DNA from: Trichoplax adhaerens
Lineage: Eukaryota; Placozoa; Uniplacotomia; Trichoplacea; Trichoplacidae
Reading direction: 5' to 3'
Assembly (NCBI RefSeq): GCF_000150275.1
Contig: NW_002060945.1
Span: 5,074,123 to 5,138,122, forward strand
DNA length: 64,000 nucleotides
Shown here: positions 40,001 to 60,626 of the stretch, piece after piece
Layout: each line of letters starts with the position of its first letter
Position numbering within the stretch: the stretch's first letter is position 1
The notes under the pieces: model-generated
What the model was told of the DNA's origin: nothing
The model's database searches: none
The model's input: the letters and a program-made list of their open reading frames with translations, nothing else
Translations under genes and position numbers: made by a program

Positions 40001-41155
40001 ATAGTGCAGGTACAGGTATATCTCGCGATGTAATTAAAGTAGAAGATATTCAATTAGAACAAAAGGACTCTCCCGATGGTAATATTAACGTCCAAGAATC
40101 TATGCAACAGGCATTACAGCACGCACAATCACATAACGATCAATCTAAAGACGAGGAAACCAAACCTGATGGCTTTAAATCACTGCTGAATCCGGGAGAT
40201 ACTTATCATCGTGTTAAAATTCGCCGTGAAGGAAATACCTATGGATTTAGTGTAGCCAGTAGAATATCGGATAGAGCCGTTATTGTAAGTTAATTTATAT
40301 TATTTCATACAATAAATTCGATTAATAGCTCTCGGAAAACGTGTTTATAACAATTTATAAATAATAATAAAAAATATTTCTTAATTGGTATAACTTGATA
40401 CTGAAATGGTTTACTTGGAATAGGTAAGGAAGGTAACTCCAGGTAGCTTGCTTGATCAAACTGGCAATGTTAAATTTGGTGATAGAATTCTAGCGGTTGA
40501 TGGTATCAAAATTACAGAAGGCTCTGATCAAACTGTTCAAATATTAAAAAGTTCAACTAAAGCAGTCGAATTACACATCGCTCGGCCGGCAATGACTGGA
40601 CATAAAGCTTCAAGCAGTTCGTCTTTTGCAATTTCACAATCACGCAGGCGGAAATCGTCAGGCAATAGCTACACAGGAAGTATAGAATTAAAACCAGATG
40701 GACAAAAAGCACTGAACAATTCAATTTCTCGCTCAATTGTTACACCTCAGGAAAGAGATAAGCAAAAATTATTAAATAATGTAGAATCAGCAGTCACAAA
40801 CCCTCAGGTAGACCAGCAGATTTCTTTAAGTAACCCAAACTCCGTTGCTTCAGTTCCGCAGATAGATACTTTAAGCCATTGTAAGGTGGTTAAAATCAAT
40901 AAGACAGCGGCTGGGCTAGGATTTAGCGTTGGTGTAATTGGCAAAGGTTGCGATAGCACGGTCGTTATTAAATCTATACTACCTTATGGTGCTGCTAGCC
41001 AATCAGGCAATATTGAATCTGGTGATGACTTACTCGAAGTTAATGGCCTTCCAATGCAAGGCCTCCCATATAATGAAGTCACCAATGTATTGAAATCTAC
41101 ACCGCCTGGTGTAGTAGTGCTAAAAATTAGGCATACAAATAATGAAGCAATTTAA
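31073..41155 (+). CDS. Multi-PDZ scaffold protein with eight PDZ domains, 13 exons
   Basis: Exons: 31073-31539, 33587-33683, 34152-34267, 34428-34578, 35072-35534, 35637-35772, 36413-36649, 36824-36884, 37093-38008, 38142-38463, 38888-39134, 39736-40284, 40424-41155. They total 4494 bases, or 1497 residues. I count eight PDZ domains from pairs of an LGxxL/GFSV-like strand and a GDxIxxxNG/DDxLEVNG element: ~120-190, 190-275, 430-560, 620-725, 905-1010, 1065-1160, 1235-1320 and 1415-1495. Clear cores include LLAINGK, IVEVNGT, ILEVDGK, LALNINN, IISINNQ, ILAVDGI and LLEVNGL. PDZ domains bind C-terminal tails of membrane proteins and gather complexes at the membrane. Linkers are Ser/Asn/Asp-rich; exon 5 encodes mainly an acidic linker. 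The N-terminal ~115 residues match no domain I recognise: no L27, FERM, kinase or phosphatase domain was seen. No close named orthologue is claimed. An upstream 5' exon cannot be excluded. Confidence 0.85.
32804..32912. repeat. 109-base near-perfect hairpin in intron 1 of the PDZ gene
   Basis: Left arm 32804-32844 and right arm 32871-32912 are reverse complements over ~41 bases, with one bulge and one mismatch. The loop is ~26 bases. Arm ends are GTGATCACTAGCC and its complement. The size and shape fit either a small inverted-repeat transposable element (MITE-like) or a microRNA-type precursor stem. No second copy was noticed in the window. Confidence 0.85.
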
Positions 41156-43516
41156 CAAGTAGTAAGCCATATATTACTGTATATGTATTAACATGATGAT
41201 AAATTCGTTTAAATCTTTGAAATTATCTTAAAATTTTATTAAATTTTAAATTTAATACCGCGGAATTTTCTCATTGCCACGCTATGATATCTTGTATCAC
41301 TAAACGTAAAACCTGTTTCTTTTCTCTCTATTAAATAATATATTTTTTATCACTACCCTATTCGATCATGTAATAGTGAACGTTGTTTTCATATTGTAGT
41401 AAGATATTACTTTACTACATTTCTCTTTTTAAAAGACGATAAAATGACAATTTTATACGTTTTGGCAGCAGTGATTCCAAATAGGGTTTCTTTATGAATT
41501 CAGAAAGGATAATTTCAAGACAATTCGTGAATTTATTATACTTTAAACTTTATACTTTTGGTAGATTTATTTAATTCATCTTTTGAGAATATTCTATTTT
41601 CGACACCATCAGTTGGGTAGTGAAGTAATTACTACGCGCTTTCCTAAATTTTACATCGCAGATAATTCTAAATTTATTCAAAAACTATTTACTTCTGTTA
41701 AACGTCCATTATTTACTGTCTGTTGGTCAAGTAGAAAATCTTATCAGACATTACAGTAACTGAATTGGAATTATATTTTAAAATATTTACGTACCAATAA
41801 AACATTTTATTTCCGTCACTGATATGAGTATAGAACAAACCTATGCTAAGTTTCGATTAGGATTGAATTCAAACGCAATTCTTTATCCGAGTATCCCTAC
41901 TTCTAGCCCTATTCATTTCAAGTGTTGCTTACATACTAAACCAACCACAGCGATCCTACATATCGATGTGTAACGCAGTACGTGCAGCTTCTTTATGATG
42001 CAAGTAGATACTACAATCCTCAATATTATCCCAAATTTAAAATTTAAAGTTTTACATACTGCTACAACAAGATTTCTGTGACATGATCCTCTCACTGAGT
42101 TTCATGAATTAGGGATTCGGTTGGAATGATTGTTAAACAAGCAGGCAAACTCTGAACTCAGAGCTTGCGATACTGTGATGCCATTATAGTCGGGCATTCT
42201 AACAAGATCATATGAATTCATTCCTCAACGACTTTTTACAGTACTCTTTCCTTAATATCAAGGGGATCAATTAGCTAATGACGAATAATGCTGTGCATAT
42301 ACAACAGTAAGAAAGTTCAACCTGTGTATATGTATTAAAAGCTTTTGCTGAACATATCATAGAATGTAACACTAAGTAAAGTTCAGATTATGCATTCTGC
42401 TACTATATAGCGTAAACTCTCTTCTTTTCTTGCACTAAATGAATAGATTTTTAAGCTTAAGGTTCACAATCTACTAACTCAAAAATTTGAGTAGTTTAGA
42501 ATAGTGTTCGCCTCTAGTATGTCACACTAGCTATAATCTATAATTATTTTATCGAGCACAACCGTTTATTCTATAGCACATAGGTTCACTTCATATTCCT
42601 ATTATAATTTCAAACATGCAATTACTATTATTAATTAGTCGAGATCAATACACTTCTGTTTCAGTTATCATACTGACTCTCTACTCTTTCTATTATGCCA
42701 TCATCTTACATACCAGTCTAAATCTTTATTGTTCTCTTCACAAATTCCTTCTCATTTCTCTACACATTCATCCTTAAACTGTCAGAGCGTCTAATAGAAT
42801 TCTCATGTTCTATAACTGACTAGTATCAAGAATTGCTAACTATATTTACTATAACATAATACAGTTTATTGACCCTAATTTAATTACAATCCAGATAATG
42901 ACGATTGTGTTATTGAATCCAAATATAGGATAATCATCCAAATTTTACTGCAATTATCAGAGAAAGATATTACAGAATGTGATCAATGTTTGCAACTGAT
43001 GATATTCTATTATATCTTATGATTATCTCTTACAAACATTTAAACAAATTTATGATAGACGCTTCGATTAGCAAAAACCAATTCATTTGCATGACAGATA
43101 AATTTTCTCTTAATCAGATGAGCATTGGTTTAAGTAACACTACATATATATATATATATATATATAGCACGGTTAACGATTGCAAATTTCTTACTTACTC
43201 ATCTGCTACAATAAATATCTAAGCTACCAATGATTACAGTAGATTTCATTAAAACAGCTACATAAGAGTACCGCGGCTATTAAACACTATTATTATTATG
43301 TACTGAATAAAAAATAAACTATCGCAGTTGTTTATCAATCCGTTGCTACGTAAAAGTGATATACAAATCTTCTTTTTATGAACTTCGTTCTATACCCGGA
43401 CTTTCTGTCCAAGATTAGAAATGATGTTAATCATTCTTTTCTATCAGCTTGCATTATTCAATCATGTCCATCGCCTGTCACGGACACAAAGAGAATAAAA
43501 ATCTCGATAATGACGA
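41156..43516. other. Convergent spacer between the PDZ gene and GOLPH3; no gene seen
   Basis: 2.4 kb between two stop codons. AT-rich, with a dinucleotide repeat at 43144-43168 and no TACAG/TACTG cluster. No open frame with plausible composition or splice flanks was found on either strand. Confidence 0.65.
43144..43168. repeat. (AT)n microsatellite
   Basis: 25 bases of uninterrupted alternating A and T in the convergent spacer. Confidence 0.95.
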
Positions 43517-45703
<2,187 letters not shown>

Positions 45704-45924
45704 ACTACAGCAATTCCGAGATAGAGTATAAAACCATAAAATTGACGATAAAATTAATAAGTTTCTCTAAAAACGAGATAATACGATACTGCAAGATCTT
45801 GAACTTGTCTTACATGAATATGATATACTTGTATGTGTATAATTACGATCTGCGCAAATATCCGAATAAAGTTACAGTACAGCTCTTGTACGATACTTAT
45901 TCTGCACTCTGCATTAGTGCAATT

Positions 45925-46535
45925 AGTGTACTGTACTGTAGTGTGTACAGTACAGTACAGACCGTATAGTGTACAGTATCAAGAGATTTCAGGTTTCAGC
46001 CACTCGAGCATTCGCACTCGGATCCAGTGCAGTACTGTACTGTACTGTACTGTAGATCTGATTTACTGTTTTAACTACGCCGTACTGTACACTCAGTGTA
46101 CAGTGTACTGTAGAGGTAAGTTTTTTTCTTACCTCTATGACCTTTCGTAAGCTAATATAGCACAGTACTGTACTACACAATACGGTCGTGTGTAAAAACT
46201 TTAAATACTGTGTGTACAGTACAGTACAGTACAGTACAGTATGCAACTACAGTACAGTACACATTACTTTACAGTGTACAGTACACTGAGTACAGTACAG
46301 TACTGTACTGCACAATACTGTACGGTCGTGTGTAAAAACTTTAAACTTTAAATAATGTGTGTATGCAACTACAGTACAGTACAGTACAGTATGCTTGCAA
46401 GTTGCAACCGATCCATGTACTGTACTGTACACTGTACAGTACAGTACAGTACAGTGCTGCATGGGTTTCCCCTTTTCAGAATACATACTGTACTGTATAC
46501 TGTACAGTACTGTACGTACGCAATATACAGTACAG
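45925..46535. repeat. Largest TACAG/TACTG palindromic cluster
   Basis: About 600 bases upstream of GOLPH3 consisting mainly of TACAG and TACTG pentamers in both orientations. It includes runs of five or more identical pentamers and an internal direct duplication. Confidence 0.9.
46163..46390. repeat. Direct duplication within the palindromic cluster
   Basis: Segments ~46163-46260 and ~46297-46390 share the order CAGTACTGTACT, CACAATAC, ACGGTCGTGTGTAAAAACTT, TGCAACTACAGTACAGTAC. Small indels separate them: copy 2 has an extra CTTTAAA and an extra TGTA. The shared unique core shows segmental duplication, not only pentamer expansion. Confidence 0.85.
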
Positions 46536-48349
46536 TACAGAGAACGCGTGAATCCTCTGTTCAGTTATTTTTGTACAAACCAAATGCCATGTCACTATGC
46601 TACATATGCTTATCAAATTATATATACTTCGTACAGCACGCGTACATTATGCATTATTACAATACACTTACTATACAGTGTATAGTGTACAGTGTACATA
46701 CAATGCATAAATAAATAAGAAAATAAATATGGAGCCGCTCACGAATACCCAAGATTAATGAACTAAGAGATTCAATGGGCAGATACTTACCATTCAGAGT
46801 CAGAGGGTCTTGAGCAGTAGACTGTACTCAGTACTATATTTTGGATAAATTTCTGTAATAAAGGAATTGACTAATAGATTATATTTATATTATATAGATA
46901 TTATTATATATTAATATTTTCGCTACGGGATCATATTACGATTACAAGGGCGTTTTTAAGCTATTAAAGTAGCAGTCAGTTATATACTGTAGTTACGCGA
47001 CCTACTACAAATGAGTGAATATCATAGTTTCTTTTTATTATGACAAGAATAGAAGAGGATTTCTTCAAGAGGTTAACATTGAAGAAACACAAAAGTATCT
47101 TTGCTAATAAATTATCACAACAATAGCTGCAATGCAACAATAAGTTAACAGTCAAGTCTGCAGTATATTACACATCCAAAATTGCGTTTTAAATCTCGAA
47201 CAAAACATGCAATTTCAGGTTGCCAGGGATTTGAAGTGCCTGACGTTCCATGCCTGATGCCTCTAGTTTAGTAGTACAGAACAGTATATAATATACTGTA
47301 TTGCACCATACACAGTACAGAGTAATGCTATATACAGTTTAGTACTGTACTGAAAAGTGTTTCCGTGGGGTGGGTTAACCTTCAGATCGGTCAATTAACA
47401 ATAATAATTTTAATTTTATTTTAATATACCAGCTGCGTCGGTAAAAATGCCGATAGCGTAACAGCTTGTAATCGCTAAACATTTAAATGAATGCATTGAT
47501 ATTATTAAGAATGGAGTTCAAAACTCAGTACAGTATAGAACATTTAAAAAGTACTATGAGAAGTAGTACTGCATAAATCTTTACAATATTGGATACAAGA
47601 TCTACTCTTCCCGATGGCAAGTTAAAATTTTCCCTTTTTTTCTTCGAAGAAAATAAAAGCGATAGTGTCCTCGTTGGGATTGGGTCCTGTTATTATTCGC
47701 GTAAACTTCTGCATATGCGCTTTGCACGGGCTGTATTAATGCTAGAAAAGGCTTTGTTAATAAGTTAAAAATGACTGCAAACAAGAATTTATGATTCAGT
47801 ATCATAAATCATATTTCGTCATCAGCATCAACGTGGTAAAAGTACAGTGTACAGTTCACAGTGCTCTCGTATACAGGGTTATCAAGGAAAACAACGCATA
47901 AAACACAGTGATTTAAAGCATGGCTGATACAGTATATCGCAACATTAGTACTGTATATTGATACTGTCATATGATACCGTAAACTAGAAAAAGAATCTTA
48001 TTCTAGTAGCCCTTAGCCAATGGCAATACTGACTAGACGTTATCATCAAATACCGGTACTTTTTATAGCATTACAGAGTGATTTAGCATAAACAACGTTT
48101 TCTCTACTGGGTTTTATGTTGCTAATCTGGCTGATGCCAACTGTCTTAGCGCTGAATCCAGTAAATAAATTGTCGAGAAAAAATGAAATAAAAACATTTT
48201 ACTGGAAATTTGTGCAACATAGCAGCATTTTTAACCCTTTCTACGCGGCTCGCTGACTTGTTTTATACTCCGTTGCTAGTAAGCAATAATGTTATACTCG
48301 TATATATCAAATTTAGCAAAACCTCAATTAACTAAGAAGAAATTGTCAA

Positions 48350-51300
48350 TCATGTCTTGTACGACGTCGGAGGCTTGAGCTTTAATAATTCTCTATTGCC
48401 TAGTGGTATTCTCTTGGGCTTTTCACTACTAGTGCTGATCATCTTGGCATCTCCTGGGTTAAGGGCTTCTTTGATTCTACTATCCTTTACCTCGCGCTCA
48501 TCTTTACTCTTAGCCGTCCCACTTTGTTTCTTGACATTGCTCTTCGAATAATAAGTCATACTAGATTCTGTTTCATGGTCCCCGCTCCGACTAGCAGTTT
48601 GCTTTTTTATTACGCCGGAACTACTGGGAGATTTAAAGTTTGAGCGAGTACCTATTATTCCCTTTGTACTAGATGATCCATGCGCACGGTCGTTTACTGT
48701 CTTCTTTTGACCTTCTAAATTCTGCTTTTTAGATTGTTCGTGCGGTAATAGTTTGCTAGTCTTACGGAACGCTTTCCCTCCATCTTGCTGATCTTCTCTG
48801 CAGACAGCGTCGCTTTTGTCGTCTTTCACAGAGGGATTTGTAAGTAAATCCTGAATTGATTGCGACGCTAAAAAAGAATCCCGTTCCATTTCCACTTTAA
48901 TAAGATCACTAGCTAATTGATCTCGTTTGAGAGCATTTTCCTTCGTAAGTTCGTCCAAATTTTCATTAAAAAGTTGACTGTATGTAGACAGGGCCTCGAC
49001 TCCTTTTAATCCGTATAGAAATGTGCTACATTAGTCATGTTGATAAAAATGTTGAGATAATTTAAGTTTACTTATTGTACATTAAACTAGAAATATCTTG
49101 TTTCTGTATACCGGGGCTAATTCCATCACTATTATTGTACGGCTCAAATGCTTTTGCCACATCATATAACTAGAGGTAAATATTGCAATCAACTTCAATA
49201 AGATTTTTCATGGAATGGGTTATAGCATCTGATTAGACCATGCATATCTACAAAAATGATCACCTCTTTCGTTTTCGATTTAAAGGTAGTAATAAAATTT
49301 CTTAAAGCCTCTCCTGAAACTGTATCACTTAATTCCGTGAAAGAATGCAGCACTTCCTTTAAAGGCATTACGATCTTATTGATAGCTTGTTTCTCAAAAC
49401 CCTGATATGCGTTTCTAATTAATTAAAACATCATGTTGTTATACAGTATTTATAATATACGAGTATGATATCCATACCTAGCTATAATTAAAATTAATTC
49501 TAACCTGATGTTAGTAAATATCGAATTGATGTAATCTAGTTGAATTTGATAAACTGTTTGGTGAAATTTAACTTCTCGTAAAACAGATTTATGCTGAAAC
49601 GTAGCAAAAGAACATAAATAGTTGCAGGTTAAAAAACGCAAACAGATATCTATTTACCTCTATTGACTTCATAAGAATTTCATAATTGACGGCCTTAAGG
49701 AGAGCAGAAATGACACTAATAGCCTAGTAATAGATTCCAGAAAAAACTTTCAATTATTTTATTAATATATAAATCAATTTAATAGTATTGAAAAGCCCTT
49801 TATAAGCAAAACCAATCAGACAATGAGTTACATCTTGTTTTTTATTTTTAGGAATAAAAGGCAAATGAGACATAACCATGGCTGGCGTAATTCTCGCCGG
49901 AAATGCTCTCTTTAGAGCAACCTAAAGTTTACAGAGGATTGATTATAGCTTGAAGATCTGATTATGTTCACTCTTACACTTTAGCGTTATGTTAAGAAAC
50001 GAATCTCACCCATGGAGCAGATGGGACCAAGAGCGATAGTGAAAGAAGATCATGAGTAGACTTATGAAGTGATTCTATAGCACTATCAAATTGTTCATTA
50101 ATATGTTCACCATACGCTCTGGAAATATGCTCGCTTAAAAAAGAAGACTTTTCAGTGTCCTTGTTGAAACGTAAGGTAGACAAGGAAACTCGTAATGACG
50201 TTAGCTTCTTATAAAGCGTTACAAGACTGGATTCCAGCTGAGCCTGTAAAACAAAGTATTTCTCGTTAAATCTTCTTAGAATCTTAATTTTTACCGCAAT
50301 TTTAGAGCTTTCATCTCTGAACAGTGGTTGAGAACGAATTATGGTTAAGCTAATCTATTGTGCAAGTACCAACATTAAGATCAGATCTCTCTATAAAAAA
50401 TGTAAACAATTAAAGAAGTACTGTAATGATAGTGCTATTTCATTTTCATCAAAATTTGTAAGCAGATGCTTAAGAAACTATAATAAAATTACCAATAGTT
50501 ATATAAATGTAAGAAAGTTGGTTGATTTATATAAGCAAAATGTTTGGACTCATGATGGCACTTTACCAACTACCATATATCTAAGAATCATTTTAGAATA
50601 GAGTAAAATAGCGCTATAATATAGCTCTTTTAGTTTTATATTCGTATATAACTAATCTTAAAGCAATGTTGTTGAGTGCAATGTTAAGAATAGGTAGTAA
50701 TCAAGTAGTATCTAGAGTAATTAAACGTATCATGTGTAGTAGATTAAAATAGGTTACGTTATTTATGCAGACATGAAACTTATTAAAACTCACAATTTGA
50801 CTTAGATTTAGATACTCTAATTTTCCGCTGGTCACATCTAGCAATGACAGATTTTGATCACGAGTCTTCTGGTTGACATAAGTATTTGGAAACAGAAAAG
50901 TATTTGGATTTCTGTTTACTGTCTTCGATTCCTAAATCAGTAAATATGCCATTCATGATTCAGTTATTACTACCAATATACAGTATAGATGATCAGACTA
51001 AAGGTATTATTATTTACCTCAACGGTTTTACATAGCCGGCGTTTACAACATTCTAAATCGCTTTTGATACGCTTGATCGTTATCGTAGAAATTTGAAGGC
51101 TAGCATTATCAGTATTCTGATTGCTAGCAATGACGGATCTGCAGAAATAAGAAATATCATAGGTAATAATAATTAATTATAAGCTCTTTGATAATAAATT
51201 TGTATGCTAGTAAGAAAAATCTCTTTAATAGTGCAATAATCTAATATTTAATTAGTAAATATCAAAGCTATGCTGTCAATGTAGTCGTAAGACTAGTTCA

Positions 51301-52539
51301 TTTATATTCACCGGTACTGTGGACTCTTATTACAAAAGATAACACTACGCAAAAAATCCTATTATCAATGAATGCTTTGCATTTTATTATAGAATATCAT
51401 CGCAGATTAACTATGGTAATGTATCTGTAAACAGTTGTACAGGTACATGAATATAAATATAATAGAGTATCAACTTGTGAGTTTTTACATTGATAGAGTT
51501 ATTCATTGATTCCGTTATAAGGGTGCAAGGTACATACTTCACATTACCAAGGACTTCTTCTACTGTACTTGCTAAGAAATCAATGGATTCAGCATTCCTA
51601 GCTATAGTTTGAGATTGTACGAAAACCTATCATATCGGAAATTTAAAGTTAAAAAGTCATTCAGCTTTCAATTTGGGAGTTCAAACATAACGTTCAACTA
51701 TTTTGTTCACAGCACAATTTGTAATATGTTCCAACATCTTTAAGTAGTAAATAAATATTGCAGCAAATTTACACACTAAACAAGCTACTGTATTCACCTG
51801 ACGTTCCAACTGTATTACAGTAGCTTTCAGCAAATTTACTCGCCTTTCATCAAATTTTTCGCTGGAACTTTCATCTAGTAATTGTGTGAAGATAGATCTA
51901 ATAATATAATATTATAGTATAAGTACGTACAGTATTAGATACTGTTAGTCGTATATTACTGCATTACTCGTTAACAATGGTTATGTAATTGTAATTATAG
52001 AAATCAAAAACAGTATGCTGGTAGACGTTGATATACTGGAATTTTAAACAGATAATGGTCTTATAGTAAATTATGACTTGCAAAATTTTAGGTATGTCTG
52101 TGAAGCGAACATTAACTAACTTGGCTGCATCAAGCTCTTCTTTTAGCTTGGCATTCTCTTCTTTTAGAACCTGTAAATATAAATAAAAAATAAATATTAC
52201 AGCATAATGCATGCACACTGCTTTGAATACCGTTCATACTAGAAATTATCCTATATCACGTAAAATAATGACCGAGTGTAACTGGCGGTAACACATAGTT
52301 GTGGAATGCATATCCAACAAAGAGGAAATATATCGTAATATACATAGCAGACGATACTGTAACAATAAATATTTACTTGCCTCATTTTCTTTCTGTAACA
52401 TTTCTTCTCTAGCTCCGGGTTTACCAATGTTATCAACTGTGTCTACATCTTCTGTTTCTACATATTCGCTACCAATAAATAGTTTACGGTTCATATTCAT
52501 TCGAGTTCCGGCAGATTTCGTTGCAATACCACCTGACAA
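48350..52539 (-). CDS. Unrecognised coiled-coil protein, 12 exons, two apparent GC-AG introns
   Basis: Exons in transcript order: 52539-52381, 52170-52082, 51897-51798, 51626-51538, 51138-51018, 50868-50794, 50243-50010, 49921-49832, 49723-49658, 49401-49264, 49169-49072, 49025-48350. They total 1935 bases, or 644 residues, with one frame throughout. Visible parts: a polar N-terminus; a short coiled coil (~45-70, KENEVLKEENAKLKEELDAAK); a helical middle (~80-420) with leucine-rich stretches such as LLSLSLLVPSAPW and a conserved-looking ARITPAMVMSHLPFIPK; a second coiled coil near 430-480; and a basic, Ser/Lys-rich disordered tail (~490-644) ending KLKPPTSYKT. This suggests a cytoskeletal or centrosomal-type structural protein, but I do not recognise the family and assign no function. 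The first two introns read best with GC donors (GCAAGT); the other ten introns use GT. Confidence 0.75.
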
Positions 52540-53807
52540 CTTTTATACACAGCATATATATATTATTGATACATAGCAAAAAGAGTATCATTAGGACACA
52601 ATAGTAAGCATCAACATTCGTTTTCTCACTTCGTATTTAATTAATTGAGTTCTAAAGAGTCTAAACTGCCATGGTTTTGCATACGAATCGATTGAAACGT
52701 CAATTGCCCGTATACAACGGCCTAAAGATAGTAGTACTTTCGTGTACATCTTGCTTACAACTATACTGTACTCAATGCATAAAATACCTACCAATATTAA
52801 TTTCAATGTATGAAATCATTTGCTGATCACCGAATGAAGTGTCGGTATTATCGCAGATGTAGTGTACTGTACAGTACAGTAGAAAAATACAAAGATGACT
52901 TTATTAATACGATAGCTAACTATTATGCTGTAAAATTTGCGCTCACAAAAATCATACAGATGCTAATCGAATTCCATCGAGAAATAACCTGAAGACACGG
53001 TAGTACTATACTGTACCTTTTTTCTAGCACTTGTGGCCATGATTAACATTTACTTGTTGCTTTTGTGGGCTGAACGATACGGTCGATCGATACTGACAGC
53101 ACAGTACGGTAACTGGTTGGCTGTGATCAGACTCCGCGCTGCTTTGTGTCTTAAAACTACTCTACAGTACAGTACTGTACTGTACTGTAGTTTGCGATTT
53201 CTGTGTGCAACAGTTACAGATCTTGCAATGTGGCTATTTGGGGCTGAGGTCAGGGTACTGAATCTGACTGACTACTGAGAACTGTACACTGTACTGTAAT
53301 CAAAATACAGTATCTACCGTACTGTACACTGTACAGTACATACTGTACTGTACAGTACTTTTTATTACTGTGCCCAGGATGAAGCCCATGAGTTTCCGAC
53401 TTACCGCATACTGTACTGTACAGTATAACCAGTACTTACTGTACAGTACAATACAGTACAGTATAACGCAGCTAGCAAAAACCTTCAACAACACATTACT
53501 GTACTGTAAGTGCACGTACAGTACAGTGTACTGTACAGTAGACCTAAGTACTGTACACTGTACAATAGTCTGAACATGGTCTTAACTCTTATGAGTCTGA
53601 AGCAGTTTGAAGGTTGATTATTGTGTATCGAGGAAAGAGAAAAATTTGTTTTCTGCTAAAGCAGTCTGTAGCTGCAGAAGCCTTATAGCTCACACTAATT
53701 TAACAACGCATTAACAACGAATTTATAATCTAATCTGCAAAATTGTTGCAGAATCTAGCGTTTATTTGTATATTGCCTACATAATACTTTGTTATCCTTG
53801 TTCCGTG
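52540..53807. promoter_or_regulatory. Divergent promoter region between the coiled-coil gene and MEK
   Basis: 1.27 kb between two start codons of genes transcribed away from each other. Both promoters should be here. The middle third (53157-53575) is a palindromic cluster, and a smaller patch lies at ~52862-52880. No core promoter motif could be placed with confidence. Role inferred from position. Confidence 0.5.
53157..53575. repeat. TACAG/TACTG palindromic cluster
   Basis: About 420 bases with at least ten runs of the pentamers in both orientations, for example ACAGTACAGTACTGTACTGT, midway between the coiled-coil gene and MEK. A thinner scatter continues inside MEK intron 2 at ~54750-54845. 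Confidence 0.88.

Positions 53808-60626
<6,819 letters not shown>

Larger units (their letters stand above)
45704..48349. other. Spacer upstream of GOLPH3 and beyond the coiled-coil gene; repeat-rich, no gene seen
   Basis: 2.6 kb between the GOLPH3 start codon and the stop codon of the next gene, both on the minus strand. The GOLPH3 promoter should be near its left end. The left part (45925-46535) is the densest palindromic cluster in the window. Scattered copies continue to ~47350 and ~47860. Several overlapping open frames at 45833-46714 are translations of the repeat, rich in Tyr, Thr, Val, Cys and Ser, and are not genes. Confidence 0.7.

Noticed and set aside
45925-46535. CRISPR-like array
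   Set aside because: There are no regular repeat-spacer units. The units are 5 bases with both orientations mixed, and the context is eukaryotic.
45833-46714. Several overlapping open frames on both strands
   Set aside because: They arise because the pentamer repeat rarely makes stop codons. All read as repetitive STVQY/VLYCT-type peptides.
50341-50601. 86-codon plus-strand frame inside a coiled-coil-gene intron
   Set aside because: Non-conserved-looking, AT-rich composition with no splice context; likely random.
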